A stretch of 64,000 nt of DNA, from contig NZ_CAMIGN010000005.1 in NCBI RefSeq assembly GCF_946221935.1, forward strand, positions 1 through 64,000, in the 5' to 3' direction. The position numbers and the translations under genes were made by a program. Source of the stretch: an uncultured Corynebacterium sp. Its GTDB lineage: Bacteria; Actinomycetota; Actinomycetes; Mycobacteriales; Mycobacteriaceae. Every line of letters starts with the position of its first letter. The first letter of the stretch is position 1. Shown in pieces: positions 17,180 through 26,248 of this stretch. The notes under the pieces are model-generated. The model ran no database searches and was not told where the DNA came from. It was given only the letters and a program-made list of their open reading frames with translations.

Positions 17180-19837
17180 ATGCACAACCAGCACGATCCA
17201 TTCGCCGACCTGCCGCTGCCCGAAGAACCGACACTGTTTGACGAAGAGGTGCCTCCACCAGAGGAGGATCTGCCTCCGGAGGGCTATGAGAACGTACTGG
17301 CGAGCCTGCACACCACACCTCGCCCAGAACCGCAGCCGCAGCGCGCGACTGGACAGTCGGGCGCGGAAACTGGGCGTCAAAAAGAAGAACTGCTGAACGG
17401 ACTTAACCCACAGCAGCGGCAGGCGGTCGAGCACATGGGTAGCCCGCTGCTGATCGTGGCGGGTGCCGGGTCGGGTAAGACGAGTGTGTTGACGCGCCGC
17501 ATTGCCTACCTGCTGGCCAACGGTGTGGCGCCGTGGCAGATCCTTGCAATCACCTTTACCAACAAGGCCGCGGCGGAGATGCGCGAGCGCGTGATGGATA
17601 TGGTCGGTCCACAAGCGGAGCGGATGTGGGTCTCTACCTTCCACTCCTTTTGCGTGCGTGTGCTGCGTGCCAATGCACACCTCGCGCCAGGGCTGAACAC
17701 GAACTTCAGCATCTACGACTCGGATGATTCCAAGCGCTTAATGTCCATGATTATCAAGGACGCCTCGCTGGATTTGAAGGAGTTCTCGCCGCGCGGGGTG
17801 CTGCACGTGATCTCCAATTGGAAAAACGAGCTGGTTGGCCCGCAAGGTGCATTGGAGGAGGCGCAGCGCGATTCTAATCCTCACACCGCGCAGATCGCCA
17901 CGCTGTACAAGACCTACCAGCAGCGTCTCCGGGCGGCGAACGCAGTGGACTTTGACGACCTGATCGGCGAGGTTGTGGGGATCCTCAATAACAATCCGGA
18001 CGTGCGCGAACACTACCGCCGTCGCTTCCGCCACATCATGGTCGACGAGTACCAGGACACAAACCATGCGCAATACGAGCTGGTCGCGGCACTCGCCGGC
18101 AAGGGCAAGGCGGAATCCGAGCTGTGCGTGGTGGGCGATGCTGACCAGTCGATCTACGCCTTCCGTGGGGCGACGATCCGCAATATTGAGGAGTTCGAGC
18201 GCGACTATCCGGATGCTCACACAATCCTTTTGGAGCAGAACTACCGTTCCACGCAGCGGATTCTCACCGCTGCCAATGCTGTGATCGACCGTAACCAGGG
18301 CCGCCGGCCAAAGAAACTGTGGACGGATCTGGGCGATGGAGAGCTGATCGGCGGCTATGTTGCGGATAACGAACACGACGAGGCGAATTTCATCGTCCAG
18401 CAGATCGACGACCTCGTGGATAACGAGGGTTACTCCTACGGCGATATTTCGATCATGTACCGCACCAACAATGCCTCCCGCGCGATCGAGGATGTGTTGG
18501 TGCGCTCTGGGTTACCGTACAAGGTTGTCGGCGGCACGCGCTTCTATGAGCGCCGCGAGATCCGTGACATCGTTGCATACCTAAAGGTGCTGGATAATGC
18601 GGATGACACGGTGGCATTGCGGCGGATCATCAACACCCCGCGCCGCGGTATTGGAGATAAGGCCATCGCGCAGGTTACGGTGCACGCCGAAGGCCAGGGG
18701 ATAGGTTTTTCGGCTGCTCTTGGTGACGCCGCCGCGGGCAAGGTCGCCGGCCTTTCCGCTCGCGGCCGCAATTCCATTGGCAAGTTCCTGGAAATGATGG
18801 ACGCGCTGCGGGCGGAGACAGAGACGATGGAGATGACCGCCTCCGACGGTTCTGGGCTGGGGTTGCCCGACTTGGGGCGGGTGATTTCCGCGGTGCTGGA
18901 TGTGACTGGGTATAAGGAGCTGCTGGAGAAGTCCAACGATCCGCAGGATGGGGCGCGCCTGGATAACTTGAATGAGCTGGTGAGCGTGGGGCATGAGTTC
19001 TCGCAGGAGTCGGCGAATTTGAAAGCTTATGAGGAGATGCCTGGTGGTAGCGCAGGGAGCGCTGGTGAAGACAGTGCTGACGCAGATGAGGCTGCTGAGG
19101 CGATGCTGGCTGAGGGGGAGGCGCCACTGGGTAGCCTGCAGGCTTTTCTAGAGCGCGTGAGCTTGGTCGCTGATGCCGACCAGATTCCGGCAGACGAGCA
19201 GGACATGGTGACACTCATGACGCTGCACACTGCCAAGGGGCTGGAGTTCCCCGTCGTGTTTTTGACCGGGTGGGAGGATGGCCAGTTCCCGCACATGCGC
19301 GCACTGGGCGACCCCACAGAGTTGGCCGAGGAGCGCCGTCTGGCCTATGTGGGCATTACGCGCGCCAAGCAGCGGTTGTTCCTGACTCGGGCGATTACCC
19401 GCAGTGGTTGGGGTGCACCTGTAAACAACCCACCGTCGCGCTTCTTGTCTGAGGTGCCGGAGAACCTGATGGAATGGATCCGCGAGGAACCCGCGCGTTT
19501 CGGCAGCGGAGTGGATTCAGCCTGGGGTGGCGGAGGATACGCCGACGGTACGAGCTTCGGCGGCTCGGGTGGATGGAGCTCTGACTCTGGGAGCTGGGGT
19601 AGCCAGTCCTATCGCAAGCCTGCAAGGAAAACGAAGCCCGCCTTTGGAGCCGGCGCAAAGAAGAACCAAGATTTGGACTTGGCGGTCGGGGACAAGGTCA
19701 ACCACGACAAGTACGGCTTGGGGACTGTGAAGAGCGTCGACGGCAGCGGATCACACACTACCTGCATGATTGACTTCGGCAGCCAGGGTACGGTGCGCCT
19801 GATGTTGTTCGGCGGTGTGCCGATGGAAAAGCTCTAG
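17180..19837 (+). CDS. pcrA: ATP-dependent DNA helicase UvrD1/PcrA
   Basis: This 885-aa superfamily 1 helicase carries Walker A in GAGSGKT (Lys100), the DEYQD box (VDEYQDTN), GDADQSIYAFRGA, LLEQNYRST, and the C-terminal TLHTAKGLEFPVVF and AYVGITRAKQRL motifs. A Gly/Ser-rich linker and a PcrA-type C-terminal Tudor-like domain end the protein. The acidic, Pro-rich first 70 residues are longer than usual. It unwinds DNA in repair and removes stalled complexes. ATG 17180 has AAAGGGA upstream. Confidence 0.96.
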   Translation: MHNQHDPFADLPLPEEPTLFDEEVPPPEEDLPPEGYENVLASLHTTPRPEPQPQRATGQSGAETGRQKEELLNGLNPQQRQAVEHMGSPLLIVAGAGSGKTSVLTRRIAYLLANGVAPWQILAITFTNKAAAEMRERVMDMVGPQAERMWVSTFHSFCVRVLRANAHLAPGLNTNFSIYDSDDSKRLMSMIIKDASLDLKEFSPRGVLHVISNWKNELVGPQGALEEAQRDSNPHTAQIATLYKTYQQRLRAANAVDFDDLIGEVVGILNNNPDVREHYRRRFRHIMVDEYQDTNHAQYELVAALAGKGKAESELCVVGDADQSIYAFRGATIRNIEEFERDYPDAHTILLEQNYRSTQRILTAANAVIDRNQGRRPKKLWTDLGDGELIGGYVADNEHDEANFIVQQIDDLVDNEGYSYGDISIMYRTNNASRAIEDVLVRSGLPYKVVGGTRFYERREIRDIVAYLKVLDNADDTVALRRIINTPRRGIGDKAIAQVTVHAEGQGIGFSAALGDAAAGKVAGLSARGRNSIGKFLEMMDALRAETETMEMTASDGSGLGLPDLGRVISAVLDVTGYKELLEKSNDPQDGARLDNLNELVSVGHEFSQESANLKAYEEMPGGSAGSAGEDSADADEAAEAMLAEGEAPLGSLQAFLERVSLVADADQIPADEQDMVTLMTLHTAKGLEFPVVFLTGWEDGQFPHMRALGDPTELAEERRLAYVGITRAKQRLFLTRAITRSGWGAPVNNPPSRFLSEVPENLMEWIREEPARFGSGVDSAWGGGGYADGTSFGGSGGWSSDSGSWGSQSYRKPARKTKPAFGAGAKKNQDLDLAVGDKVNHDKYGLGTVKSVDGSGSHTTCMIDFGSQGTVRLMLFGGVPMEKL

Positions 19838-19848
19838 CGAAGTAGCGG

Positions 19849-19874
19849 CCCCGGGGTTATTCCCGGGGGTTTTT
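19849..19874 (+). terminator. Intrinsic terminator of pcrA
   Basis: CCCCGGG pairs with CCCGGGG across a short loop and is followed by GTTTTT. Confidence 0.8.
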
Positions 19875-19951
19875 CTGACGCCGCCCGGTTTTGCGTCGGT
19901 AGAGGTCGTGCGGTGAGGTTGATGGACGCCACAGCAGTGTTAAAAAAAGAG

Positions 19952-19968
19952 ACTTTTGTGACAAAAGT
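19952..19968. promoter_or_regulatory. Perfect 17-bp palindrome, likely operator of the acyl-CoA ligase gene
   Basis: ACTTTTGTGACAAAAGT is a perfect palindrome around a central G, lying 79 bp before the ligase start in AT-rich promoter-like DNA. Its length and symmetry fit a dimeric repressor such as a TetR, GntR or MarR protein. No regulator gene is adjacent, so the binding protein is unknown. Confidence 0.55.
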
Positions 19969-20046
19969 TTCGCGACGAATATTTTTGTTATGTAACGTAA
20001 CTATGCGTCTCCTCGTTGGATTTAGCGGAAACAAAGAAGGGTATGT

Positions 20047-21747
20047 ATGTCAGAAAACCAATCGATCACCTCAAAACTGCACAACCTTAAGCATTTCGGC
20101 GAGGCTGCATGGGCTGAGACTCATGCGATTGCCACCGGCCTGGGGACCGCGCTGCGATCGGGCGTGGTCGTTAGGGGCGGCGGAGTTAAAGGTAAAGCAA
20201 AGCTGGTGGAAAGTATCGCCCGTTATGGCTTCACCGCTGCGCGTCAGGCATGGTACGCCGCAGAAGCGGCCCCGGAGCGAACGGCCATCATCGATGACAT
20301 TGGTGAGCGCACTTATGCGGAAGTTCGAACTGAGGCGCTTGCTTTCGCCCGCGCGCTGCAGCGCATGGGGTTGGAGCCGGGGAAAAACATTGCAGTGATG
20401 GCACGCAATTCCCGCGTTGTTGTCTACGCGCTAGTCGCAAAGGGCTTTATTGGGGCAGATATTTGCCTGCTTAATCCTGCTTCTAGCTCGGTCCAGCTGC
20501 AAAAGAGCATGGAAGAACTGAATGTTCACACCGTTATTATCGATGAGGAATTCGCAGACCGGCTGCCTGCAGATTATTCCCGTGCAAAGGTGATCATTGG
20601 GTACGCGGAAGACCTGCAAAACCCGCAGGCGCCAAACCCGGAATGGGAGACCTTTCAGCAGGTCATCGACCGCGCGCCTTCTGAAGCCGAGGAAAAGCTT
20701 CCTACCATCCCGAAACGTGGCTTTATCACCATTATGAGCTCCGGCACTTCGGGCACACCTAAGGCCGTTGTGCACCGGGAACCGCCTATTCCGACACCCC
20801 TGGCGGACCTTGTGACGTGGATTCCGTGGCGTGCGGAAATGATGATTCAACAGACTGCTTCCATGTTCCACTCGTGGGGCTGGGCGAACCTTAACCTGAT
20901 CTTCGCTCACCGTGCGACGGTGGTTTTCCGCCGAGTATTCGATCCTGTTCAGGCTATGGAGGATGTTGAGCGTTACGGTGTTAACGGCATTATCACCTCG
21001 CCTATCTTCATTAAGGAGCAGCTAAAGGTCGCGCAGGACGGTAATTACGATGCTTCATCGTTGGAGTTCATCGTGTCTTCCGGAAATGCCATGCATGAAG
21101 ATCTGCTCCGGGGCCTGCACAAGCAATTCGGGCCGGTGGTGTGTAACTTCTACGGCTCTACGGAGAACAGCGTCGTTGCTATCGCTAAGAAGGAAGAACT
21201 TGCGGAAAACCCATCCTTGGCTGGGCGACCGGTGCGTGGCGTGCGCGTAAAGATTCTGGATGATGAAGGCAATGTGCTGCCTCCGAACACTCCGGGGCGA
21301 ATCTATGCCCGTGGAACCATGACTATGCGTCGCTACGCGCACACCCGCGATCAAATGAAGATCAAGCATGGCTTGTTGGAGATTGGCGACCGCGGGTACC
21401 TCGATGAAGAGGGGCGCTTGTTCGTCCTTGGCCGAGCTGATGACATGATCATCGTGGGCGGTGAAAATGTCTACCCACGCAGTGTGGAAGAAGTACTGGC
21501 GCCGATGCCCGGCGTGAAGGATCTATTTGCCAAAGGGGTAGACGACGAGGAGAGTTTCAAGCGCATGGCCGTCTGGATTGTGCGTGACGACAACCCGGAA
21601 GGTGAGGAGCTGACCAAGGAGTCTGTGCAGGAATGGGTCAGGGATAATCTTGCGGAGCATTCCGTTCCCCGAGAAGTGACCTTCCTGGATGAGCTTCCTC
21701 GCAACCCAACTGGTAAGGTCATGCCAGCAATGCTTCCTAACACCTAA
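20047..21747 (+). CDS. Fatty-acyl-CoA ligase / acyl-CoA synthetase (FadD family)
   Basis: This 566-aa adenylate-forming enzyme shows the AMP-binding signature MSSGTSGTPKAVVH, the A5 motif NFYGSTEN, GDRGYLDEEGRLFVLGRADD, and the C-terminal catalytic Lys in NPTGKVMP. An N-terminal helical extension of about 60 residues resembles mycobacterial FadD2/FadD12-type ligases. It activates a fatty acid to its CoA ester, which fits a lipid-using Corynebacterium. It stands alone, with terminator-bounded promoter DNA and a palindromic operator candidate upstream. Chain-length preference is unknown. Confidence 0.9.
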   Translation: MSENQSITSKLHNLKHFGEAAWAETHAIATGLGTALRSGVVVRGGGVKGKAKLVESIARYGFTAARQAWYAAEAAPERTAIIDDIGERTYAEVRTEALAFARALQRMGLEPGKNIAVMARNSRVVVYALVAKGFIGADICLLNPASSSVQLQKSMEELNVHTVIIDEEFADRLPADYSRAKVIIGYAEDLQNPQAPNPEWETFQQVIDRAPSEAEEKLPTIPKRGFITIMSSGTSGTPKAVVHREPPIPTPLADLVTWIPWRAEMMIQQTASMFHSWGWANLNLIFAHRATVVFRRVFDPVQAMEDVERYGVNGIITSPIFIKEQLKVAQDGNYDASSLEFIVSSGNAMHEDLLRGLHKQFGPVVCNFYGSTENSVVAIAKKEELAENPSLAGRPVRGVRVKILDDEGNVLPPNTPGRIYARGTMTMRRYAHTRDQMKIKHGLLEIGDRGYLDEEGRLFVLGRADDMIIVGGENVYPRSVEEVLAPMPGVKDLFAKGVDDEESFKRMAVWIVRDDNPEGEELTKESVQEWVRDNLAEHSVPREVTFLDELPRNPTGKVMPAMLPNT

Positions 21748-21807
21748 CATTTTTGAACCACTATGGATAGGCTAGACACGGCCTTTAAACACTCACTGGA
21801 GAACATG

Positions 21808-22608
21808 ATGAAGAAGATTGCACGTATTCTGACTGCGGCAGTTGTCGCGGCTGGATCCGTCATGGGGCTTGCCCCTGCTGCGCAGGCTGCACCGGGCAAC
21901 ACCGTTTTGATCGGCGATTCCTACTTTGCCAACACGACCCTCAACCAGATCTTGGACGCTAAGCGAAGCGGGAAGCGCAAGTGTATCCACGGTAAGTTCC
22001 GCGTTGCCACCGAACTGCAACGTCTGACAGGAGCGCATATTGACGACTACTCCTGCAACGGCAAGGAACTGTACTTGGGTCGTGAGCCACTGGAGGCTCG
22101 CGTGGATCAAGCTATTCGAGATGGCAAGCTGAACCGCAATACGCGCAACGTGCCGATCATGGTCGGCGCCAACGACACCTACCGCACCCTTTCCCCGATC
22201 GACAATCGCGCAGCGGCTCGTTCCTACGATCGCATCGCTAGGAAGATCAAGCGCGTTGCTCCCGGCGCCCGCATCCAGTTCGTTAGCTACCCACATCTGA
22301 CGAACGACCGTGCCGGTCTCTGCCTCATCCGTCCCCACGGTTTGCCACCGATTGAAGCCCCATTCCCGATCGTGAAGGAAGCTGAACGCCAGCTTTGGCG
22401 TCAGGCGCACGACGCGGCTAAGCGTAACGGCGGCGTATTTGTTGATCTGCACCGCTCCACGCGTGGCCACGACACCTGCCAGCCAGGTGGAAAGGCATGG
22501 GTTGCTGGTGTCTTCGACAACCAGACTCCGCGCTACAACCTGACTCTGCACATGTCCTACGACGGCGTGACCAACGCGGCGAAGCAGATCGGCGCTGCTC
22601 TGCAATAA
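21808..22608 (+). CDS. Secreted SGNH/GDSL-type hydrolase
   Basis: The 266-aa product has a clear signal peptide (MKKIARILTAAVVAAG to AQAAPG). The mature part starts with the GDS block VLIGDSYF (Ser38), has the oxyanion-type VGANDTY, and a C-terminal LHMSYDGV that should hold the catalytic His. Conserved cysteines suggest disulfides. ATG 21808 has GGAG 6 bases upstream; the preceding ATG at 21805 is equally in frame. It is probably an exported lipase or esterase, though acting on cell-envelope mycolates cannot be excluded. It may be co-transcribed with the acyl-CoA ligase 60 bp upstream, which would couple lipid cleavage to fatty-acid activation. Confidence 0.82.
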   Translation: MKKIARILTAAVVAAGSVMGLAPAAQAAPGNTVLIGDSYFANTTLNQILDAKRSGKRKCIHGKFRVATELQRLTGAHIDDYSCNGKELYLGREPLEARVDQAIRDGKLNRNTRNVPIMVGANDTYRTLSPIDNRAAARSYDRIARKIKRVAPGARIQFVSYPHLTNDRAGLCLIRPHGLPPIEAPFPIVKEAERQLWRQAHDAAKRNGGVFVDLHRSTRGHDTCQPGGKAWVAGVFDNQTPRYNLTLHMSYDGVTNAAKQIGAALQ

Positions 22609-22690
22609 GCTGTACCTCTCCTAGGGGATACCCCAACACCCCAAGGGGAGCACCCCGGGAAAGCAACCCGGGGGACCAATTAAATAACTT

Positions 22691-22732
22691 AAGGGCCTGA
22701 CTCCGATGTGGTATCGGAGTCAGGCCCTTTTT
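22691..22732. terminator. Bidirectional intrinsic terminator between convergent genes
   Basis: GGGCCTGACTCCGAT pairs perfectly with ATCGGAGTCAGGCCC around a 5-base loop. A T-run follows on the plus strand, and AA precedes it for the minus-strand transcript. It separates the SGNH hydrolase and M23 peptidase genes. Confidence 0.88.
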
Positions 22733-22773
22733 GAAGGCTTTAACGCTAGAGCCTTTAGGAGACGCTCGGTGGT

Positions 22774-23664
22774 TTAAAGCTGAATACCGCGCTCAGCCAG
22801 CCATGGCTTCGGGTCAACGGCGTCGCCACCGTTCGGGTGAACCTCGAAGTGTAGGTGGGAGCCAGTGGAGAAGCCCAGGGAACCCATGCCAGCAATCTTC
22901 TGACCGCTGGTTACACGGTCGCCAACCTTGACGTCCAAAGTGGCCATGTGGCCGTAAACGGTAATGGTGCCGTCATCGTGCTTAATGCGAATCCAGTTAC
23001 CGAAGCCGGATGCCGGGCCGGAGTCGATAACGGTGCCGTCGTGGACAGCGCGGATGGCGGTGCCGACAGCGTTTGCGATATCGATGCCCTTGTGGAAGGA
23101 ACCCCAGCGTGGGCCGAAGCCGGAAGTGAAAGTGCCCTCGGCTGGCTTTGCGAACTCAGGCATACGGGCAGCCAGGTCAGCCTCCGTGCGCTCCTTGGCA
23201 AAGCGCAGGGCGGAATTAAGCTGCTGGGAGAGGTCGGAGACCGGCTTGGCCTGCGGAACCTCGAGGATCTGCGGGGCTTCGGCAGCCGTTGCGTCTGCAC
23301 CGTCGGCGGTGGCGGCAGAGCCCTGAGCGCCGGTCCCTTCACCCTGGGCGAGAAGAGTGGTGTTCTCAGAAGCCAGTGCGATGTCGTCGTCAGAGCTCTG
23401 GGAAGCACCAGCGGTGGCACCAGCAGCGCCAGCGGTCGTGACGGCCGTCGTTGCGACTGCTACGAGCGCAAAGCGACGCTTCGCGCTGTGATCCTGCTTG
23501 CGGTGGGCACCGGTACGGTTCGCCTCGGTAGTGTTTTGCACTGTCCTTGTAACCCTTCGACTTATTCGGTGTTTCTTAGCAACTGTCAAATGCGGCTCTG
23601 TCTGCTGGGCTATGGCGTTGTCTAGCGGATCCTCGGCGGATCCTCGATGCCTTCGCGCAAGCAT
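22774..23664 (-). CDS. M23 family cell-wall metallopeptidase (LytM domain)
   Basis: The product has a basic N-terminus, one hydrophobic export segment (RFALVAVATTAVTTAG), an Ala/Ser/Asp-rich linker and a C-terminal LytM domain. Zinc ligands are visible in FHKGIDIA and SHLHFEVHPNGG. It should cut or regulate peptidoglycan cross-links outside the membrane. The start is uncertain. ATG 23664 is the longest option (296 aa) but has no clear ribosome-binding site; a TTG at 23589 lies nearer the conserved VAKKHRISRR segment. The upstream 311 bp are rich in GTAAC and other symmetric elements that suggest strong regulation. Confidence 0.88.
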   Translation of the reverse strand: MLARRHRGSAEDPLDNAIAQQTEPHLTVAKKHRISRRVTRTVQNTTEANRTGAHRKQDHSAKRRFALVAVATTAVTTAGAAGATAGASQSSDDDIALASENTTLLAQGEGTGAQGSAATADGADATAAEAPQILEVPQAKPVSDLSQQLNSALRFAKERTEADLAARMPEFAKPAEGTFTSGFGPRWGSFHKGIDIANAVGTAIRAVHDGTVIDSGPASGFGNWIRIKHDDGTITVYGHMATLDVKVGDRVTSGQKIAGMGSLGFSTGSHLHFEVHPNGGDAVDPKPWLAERGIQL

Positions 23665-23976
23665 TTTGTAACCACTTTGTTATCAACGAAACGTAACATT
23701 ATCGGTTGCGCAACGTTGCGGCAACTAAATTCACGAAAAATAACGCTTTGGTTACATTGCGGGGGTGGTGCGATCTGAAGTGATATTGATCGATGATTCA
23801 TTCCCCCTGTTCCAGACGTTTTTCTGTGGCTTCTTCACGTGTTCTTCGATGTTAGTGATCTTCCGCACGCTACCTCCAAACCCTCAAGTAGAAGATTAAG
23901 TATGGCGTGGGTGAAGAGAAGAAGCGACGGCTAACGGGTGGGTCAGTCCGCCAGATACCTATTCCTCTTAGGCACA
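23665..23976. other. Divergent promoter region between M23 peptidase and perM-like gene
   Basis: This AT-richer stretch contains GTAACC, GTTATC, CGTAAC, TAACG and GTTAC half-sites within 90 bp, and an inverted repeat TTGCGCAACGTTGCGGCAA at about 23705-23724. No open frame here looks coding. The half-sites probably bind a regulator of the M23 gene. In C. glutamicum, cell-wall peptidase genes are under MtrA and GlxR control, but I cannot assign either from sequence. Confidence 0.4.
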
Positions 23977-25719
23977 ATGGGACGGGTGAGTAAAGATTCT
24001 GCTGCCCAACGCCCCGGATCCCGACGATCATCGTCTTCGCGACGCCCAGGTGTGAGCCGTACCCGGCGAACTTCGTCCGGTAGTGACGCAGCCAGGATCA
24101 AAGGAACCCAGGGAGGTTCCAGTAACACGGGGCATGAGCGCTTCGTGGCTGCTGACCAGGCAAAGGGAACCCCGGTAGATGGCCGGCTTGCCTCTAAAAG
24201 CAAAGTTGCGAAGGCTACCTCTACTTCTTCCTCCAGCTCTGCCTCCACGTCGCGTGGTGGCGTTAAAGCCGCTCTGGGGAGCTGGTGGTCGAAATGGAAG
24301 CCCCACGTCAAACGTTTTGGACCTCAGCTGCTGATTAATCATGCTGTGACTCTGGGTGTCATCGTCATTATTGCCGTTCTCATCGGCATCGGTACCGGCT
24401 TTGCCAAAGTTCCGGCAAGTATTGCATCGATGTGGATGGCGTTTAATCTCGCGCCGGTGGAAATGGCGGGTGCGAAGTTGGGATTTGTGCCGCTGCTTCC
24501 TGCACTGTTGTTGGTGTGGGGGCATGCGAAACGCGCGACAACGGTGCTTGGGAACTCCATTAGCGTTCGTGGGCTTCGCGTATTCACAACCTTAAGCTTG
24601 TTGATTCCCCTCGTGCTTACCTGCATCGCATGGTTAATGCTGTGGGATGCCTCGCGCGTATTCGATGTAACTCCGCCAAATCTGCTGGTTGCATTGATCT
24701 CTACTGCTCTTGTCAATGGCGCAGCCATTGTTATAGGTATGCGGGCACGCGTATGGCGAGCACTACTGCTACGCCGTGGCTGGTCCACTTGGCCAGTGGA
24801 ATCAATGCTGCTGGCACAAAAGTTCCTCAAGTGGATGAGCGCCGCGGGGCTGGCTGTGGCGCTGATATACCTTCTGACGAACTTGAAGGCTTTCAGCGAG
24901 GCGTATGACATCACCTCATCCACGATGGGTGTTATTGGCCTTAGCTTTGTTGCCCTTTTGTATGTACCCAACGTCGTGATCGGCGCGATTGCGGTCCTAC
25001 TCGGTGGAGAGTTTCATGTAGGAAACGGCGCGGTGAGCTTGTTTACCGCGAACAATGTCAACCTTCCCCCGCTGCCGATCCTCGCGGCTATCCCAAATGA
25101 TCAGATTCCGTTTGGTCCAATGCTGCTGGCTGTGCCTGCTTGTGTAGCTGTGGGATGTGTCTACAACTTCTTGCGCGGGCGAAGCTATGTCGAGGCTCCG
25201 TTGCTCCAAGCAGTCGGGGCGGGTGCATTTTCCGGGTTGATTGGCTTCTGCGTTTCCTGGCTAGCCGGTGGTGAGCTCGGCGTGTATGGGCGGGCGGGAG
25301 CTGTTGAGTGGCTCTTTGCTGTGGAACTCGCAGCCTGGTTGTTGGTGCCCGCGGCTGTGATGATGTTCTTTATGGCGCGCCGAGGTGCGACCGTTATTGA
25401 GGACATTCCGGAGGCGGAGATGGTGTCTTCCGCAGAGTCTGAAGATGCTCAAGAAGTCGAAACTGCCGAGGAAGCCGAGGAAGCCGAGGACGCTGAAGCT
25501 GCTGAGGACGACGCCCCTACGGAGGAACCGGAAAACGGGAATGATGGGGGCGTCACGAAGAAAAAGCAGGAAGACCAACAAGAAGATCAAGTAAAAGAGC
25601 AAGAAGACAAAACGGACGAAGAAGCGGACAAGGATACGGATACAGAGGATGACGAAGCAGATGAAGATAGTGATTCTGGCGAGCGGGACGGGGACACTTC
25701 TGCAGAGCGTGATCGATAA
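23977..25719 (+). CDS. PerM-like DUF6350 integral membrane protein with acidic tail
   Basis: The product is about 580 aa: a Ser/Arg-rich cytosolic N-terminus (about 120 residues), ten or so membrane helices, and an 110-residue C-terminal tail made almost wholly of Glu, Asp, Ala and Lys. The membrane part and the position before purN-purH match M. tuberculosis PerM (Rv0955), which supports cell division and divisome stability. The start could be ATG 23977 or GTG 23986; neither has a strong ribosome-binding site. The tail overlaps the start of purN by about 70 bases. Confidence 0.8.
   Translation: MGRVSKDSAAQRPGSRRSSSSRRPGVSRTRRTSSGSDAARIKGTQGGSSNTGHERFVAADQAKGTPVDGRLASKSKVAKATSTSSSSSASTSRGGVKAALGSWWSKWKPHVKRFGPQLLINHAVTLGVIVIIAVLIGIGTGFAKVPASIASMWMAFNLAPVEMAGAKLGFVPLLPALLLVWGHAKRATTVLGNSISVRGLRVFTTLSLLIPLVLTCIAWLMLWDASRVFDVTPPNLLVALISTALVNGAAIVIGMRARVWRALLLRRGWSTWPVESMLLAQKFLKWMSAAGLAVALIYLLTNLKAFSEAYDITSSTMGVIGLSFVALLYVPNVVIGAIAVLLGGEFHVGNGAVSLFTANNVNLPPLPILAAIPNDQIPFGPMLLAVPACVAVGCVYNFLRGRSYVEAPLLQAVGAGAFSGLIGFCVSWLAGGELGVYGRAGAVEWLFAVELAAWLLVPAAVMMFFMARRGATVIEDIPEAEMVSSAESEDAQEVETAEEAEEAEDAEAAEDDAPTEEPENGNDGGVTKKKQEDQQEDQVKEQEDKTDEEADKDTDTEDDEADEDSDSGERDGDTSAERDR
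25549..25562 (+). repeat. Dispersed 14-bp motif, one mismatch
   Basis: GGCGTCACGAAGAA in the acidic tail region of the perM-like gene, just upstream of purN. Confidence 0.6.
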
Positions 25720-26248
25720 CGTCGATCGCGACAAGGTAGAAATCCTCGCGGTGGGCAGTGACCGGCAGTGCGAGGCTCTCGACCGTGCCGAGCGCGCAGG
25801 AATCGAGCATTTCCTGGTCGAGTACGTGCCGAAGCAGACTGATCGCGAACAATGGAACGAAGATCTGGCCGACAAAATTTCCAGCTATGAACCAGACCTC
25901 GTGGTGAGCGCGGGTTTCATGCGCATCCTTGGTCCACAGGTGGTGGAGCGCTTCACAGGGAAGATCATCAACACACATCCGGCGCTTCTGCCGGCTTTCC
26001 CCGGAGCGCACGCGGTGGAGGACGCATTAAGTTATGGTGTTCGAGTCACCGGGTCTACAGTTCATGTAGTAGATAGTGGAGTGGACACGGGTCCGATCAT
26101 CGCTCAAAAGGCGGTGGAGGTCGCGCGCGACGACACAGTCGACAGCTTGCATGAAAGAATTAAAAAGGTGGAGCGCGCACTCTTAGTAGAGGTGCTGCAC
26201 GAGATTTCACATGAGGGACGAAAGGCCAGGAACGAAAACAATGAGTGA
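25649..26248 (+). CDS. purN: Phosphoribosylglycinamide formyltransferase
   Basis: This 199-aa enzyme transfers a formyl group from 10-formyl-THF to GAR, the third step of purine synthesis. Visible landmarks are the phosphate loop [16 protein letters not shown], the substrate segment [16 protein letters not shown], and [20 protein letters not shown] with the catalytic Asn-His and, later, [13 protein letters not shown] with the Asp. The start (ATG 25649 or 25661) lies inside the end of the perM-like gene, so translation is probably coupled. The stop overlaps purH by 8 bases. Confidence 0.95.
   Translation: MTKQMKIVILASGTGTLLQSVIDNVDRDKVEILAVGSDRQCEALDRAERAGIEHFLVEYVPKQTDREQWNEDLADKISSYEPDLVVSAGFMRILGPQVVERFTGKIINTHPALLPAFPGAHAVEDALSYGVRVTGSTVHVVDSGVDTGPIIAQKAVEVARDDTVDSLHERIKKVERALLVEVLHEISHEGRKARNENNE

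Noticed and set aside
23626..23645. Tandem GGATCCTCGG/CGGATCCTCG near the M23 gene start
   Set aside because: Only two short copies; may be chance or coding and has no clear function.
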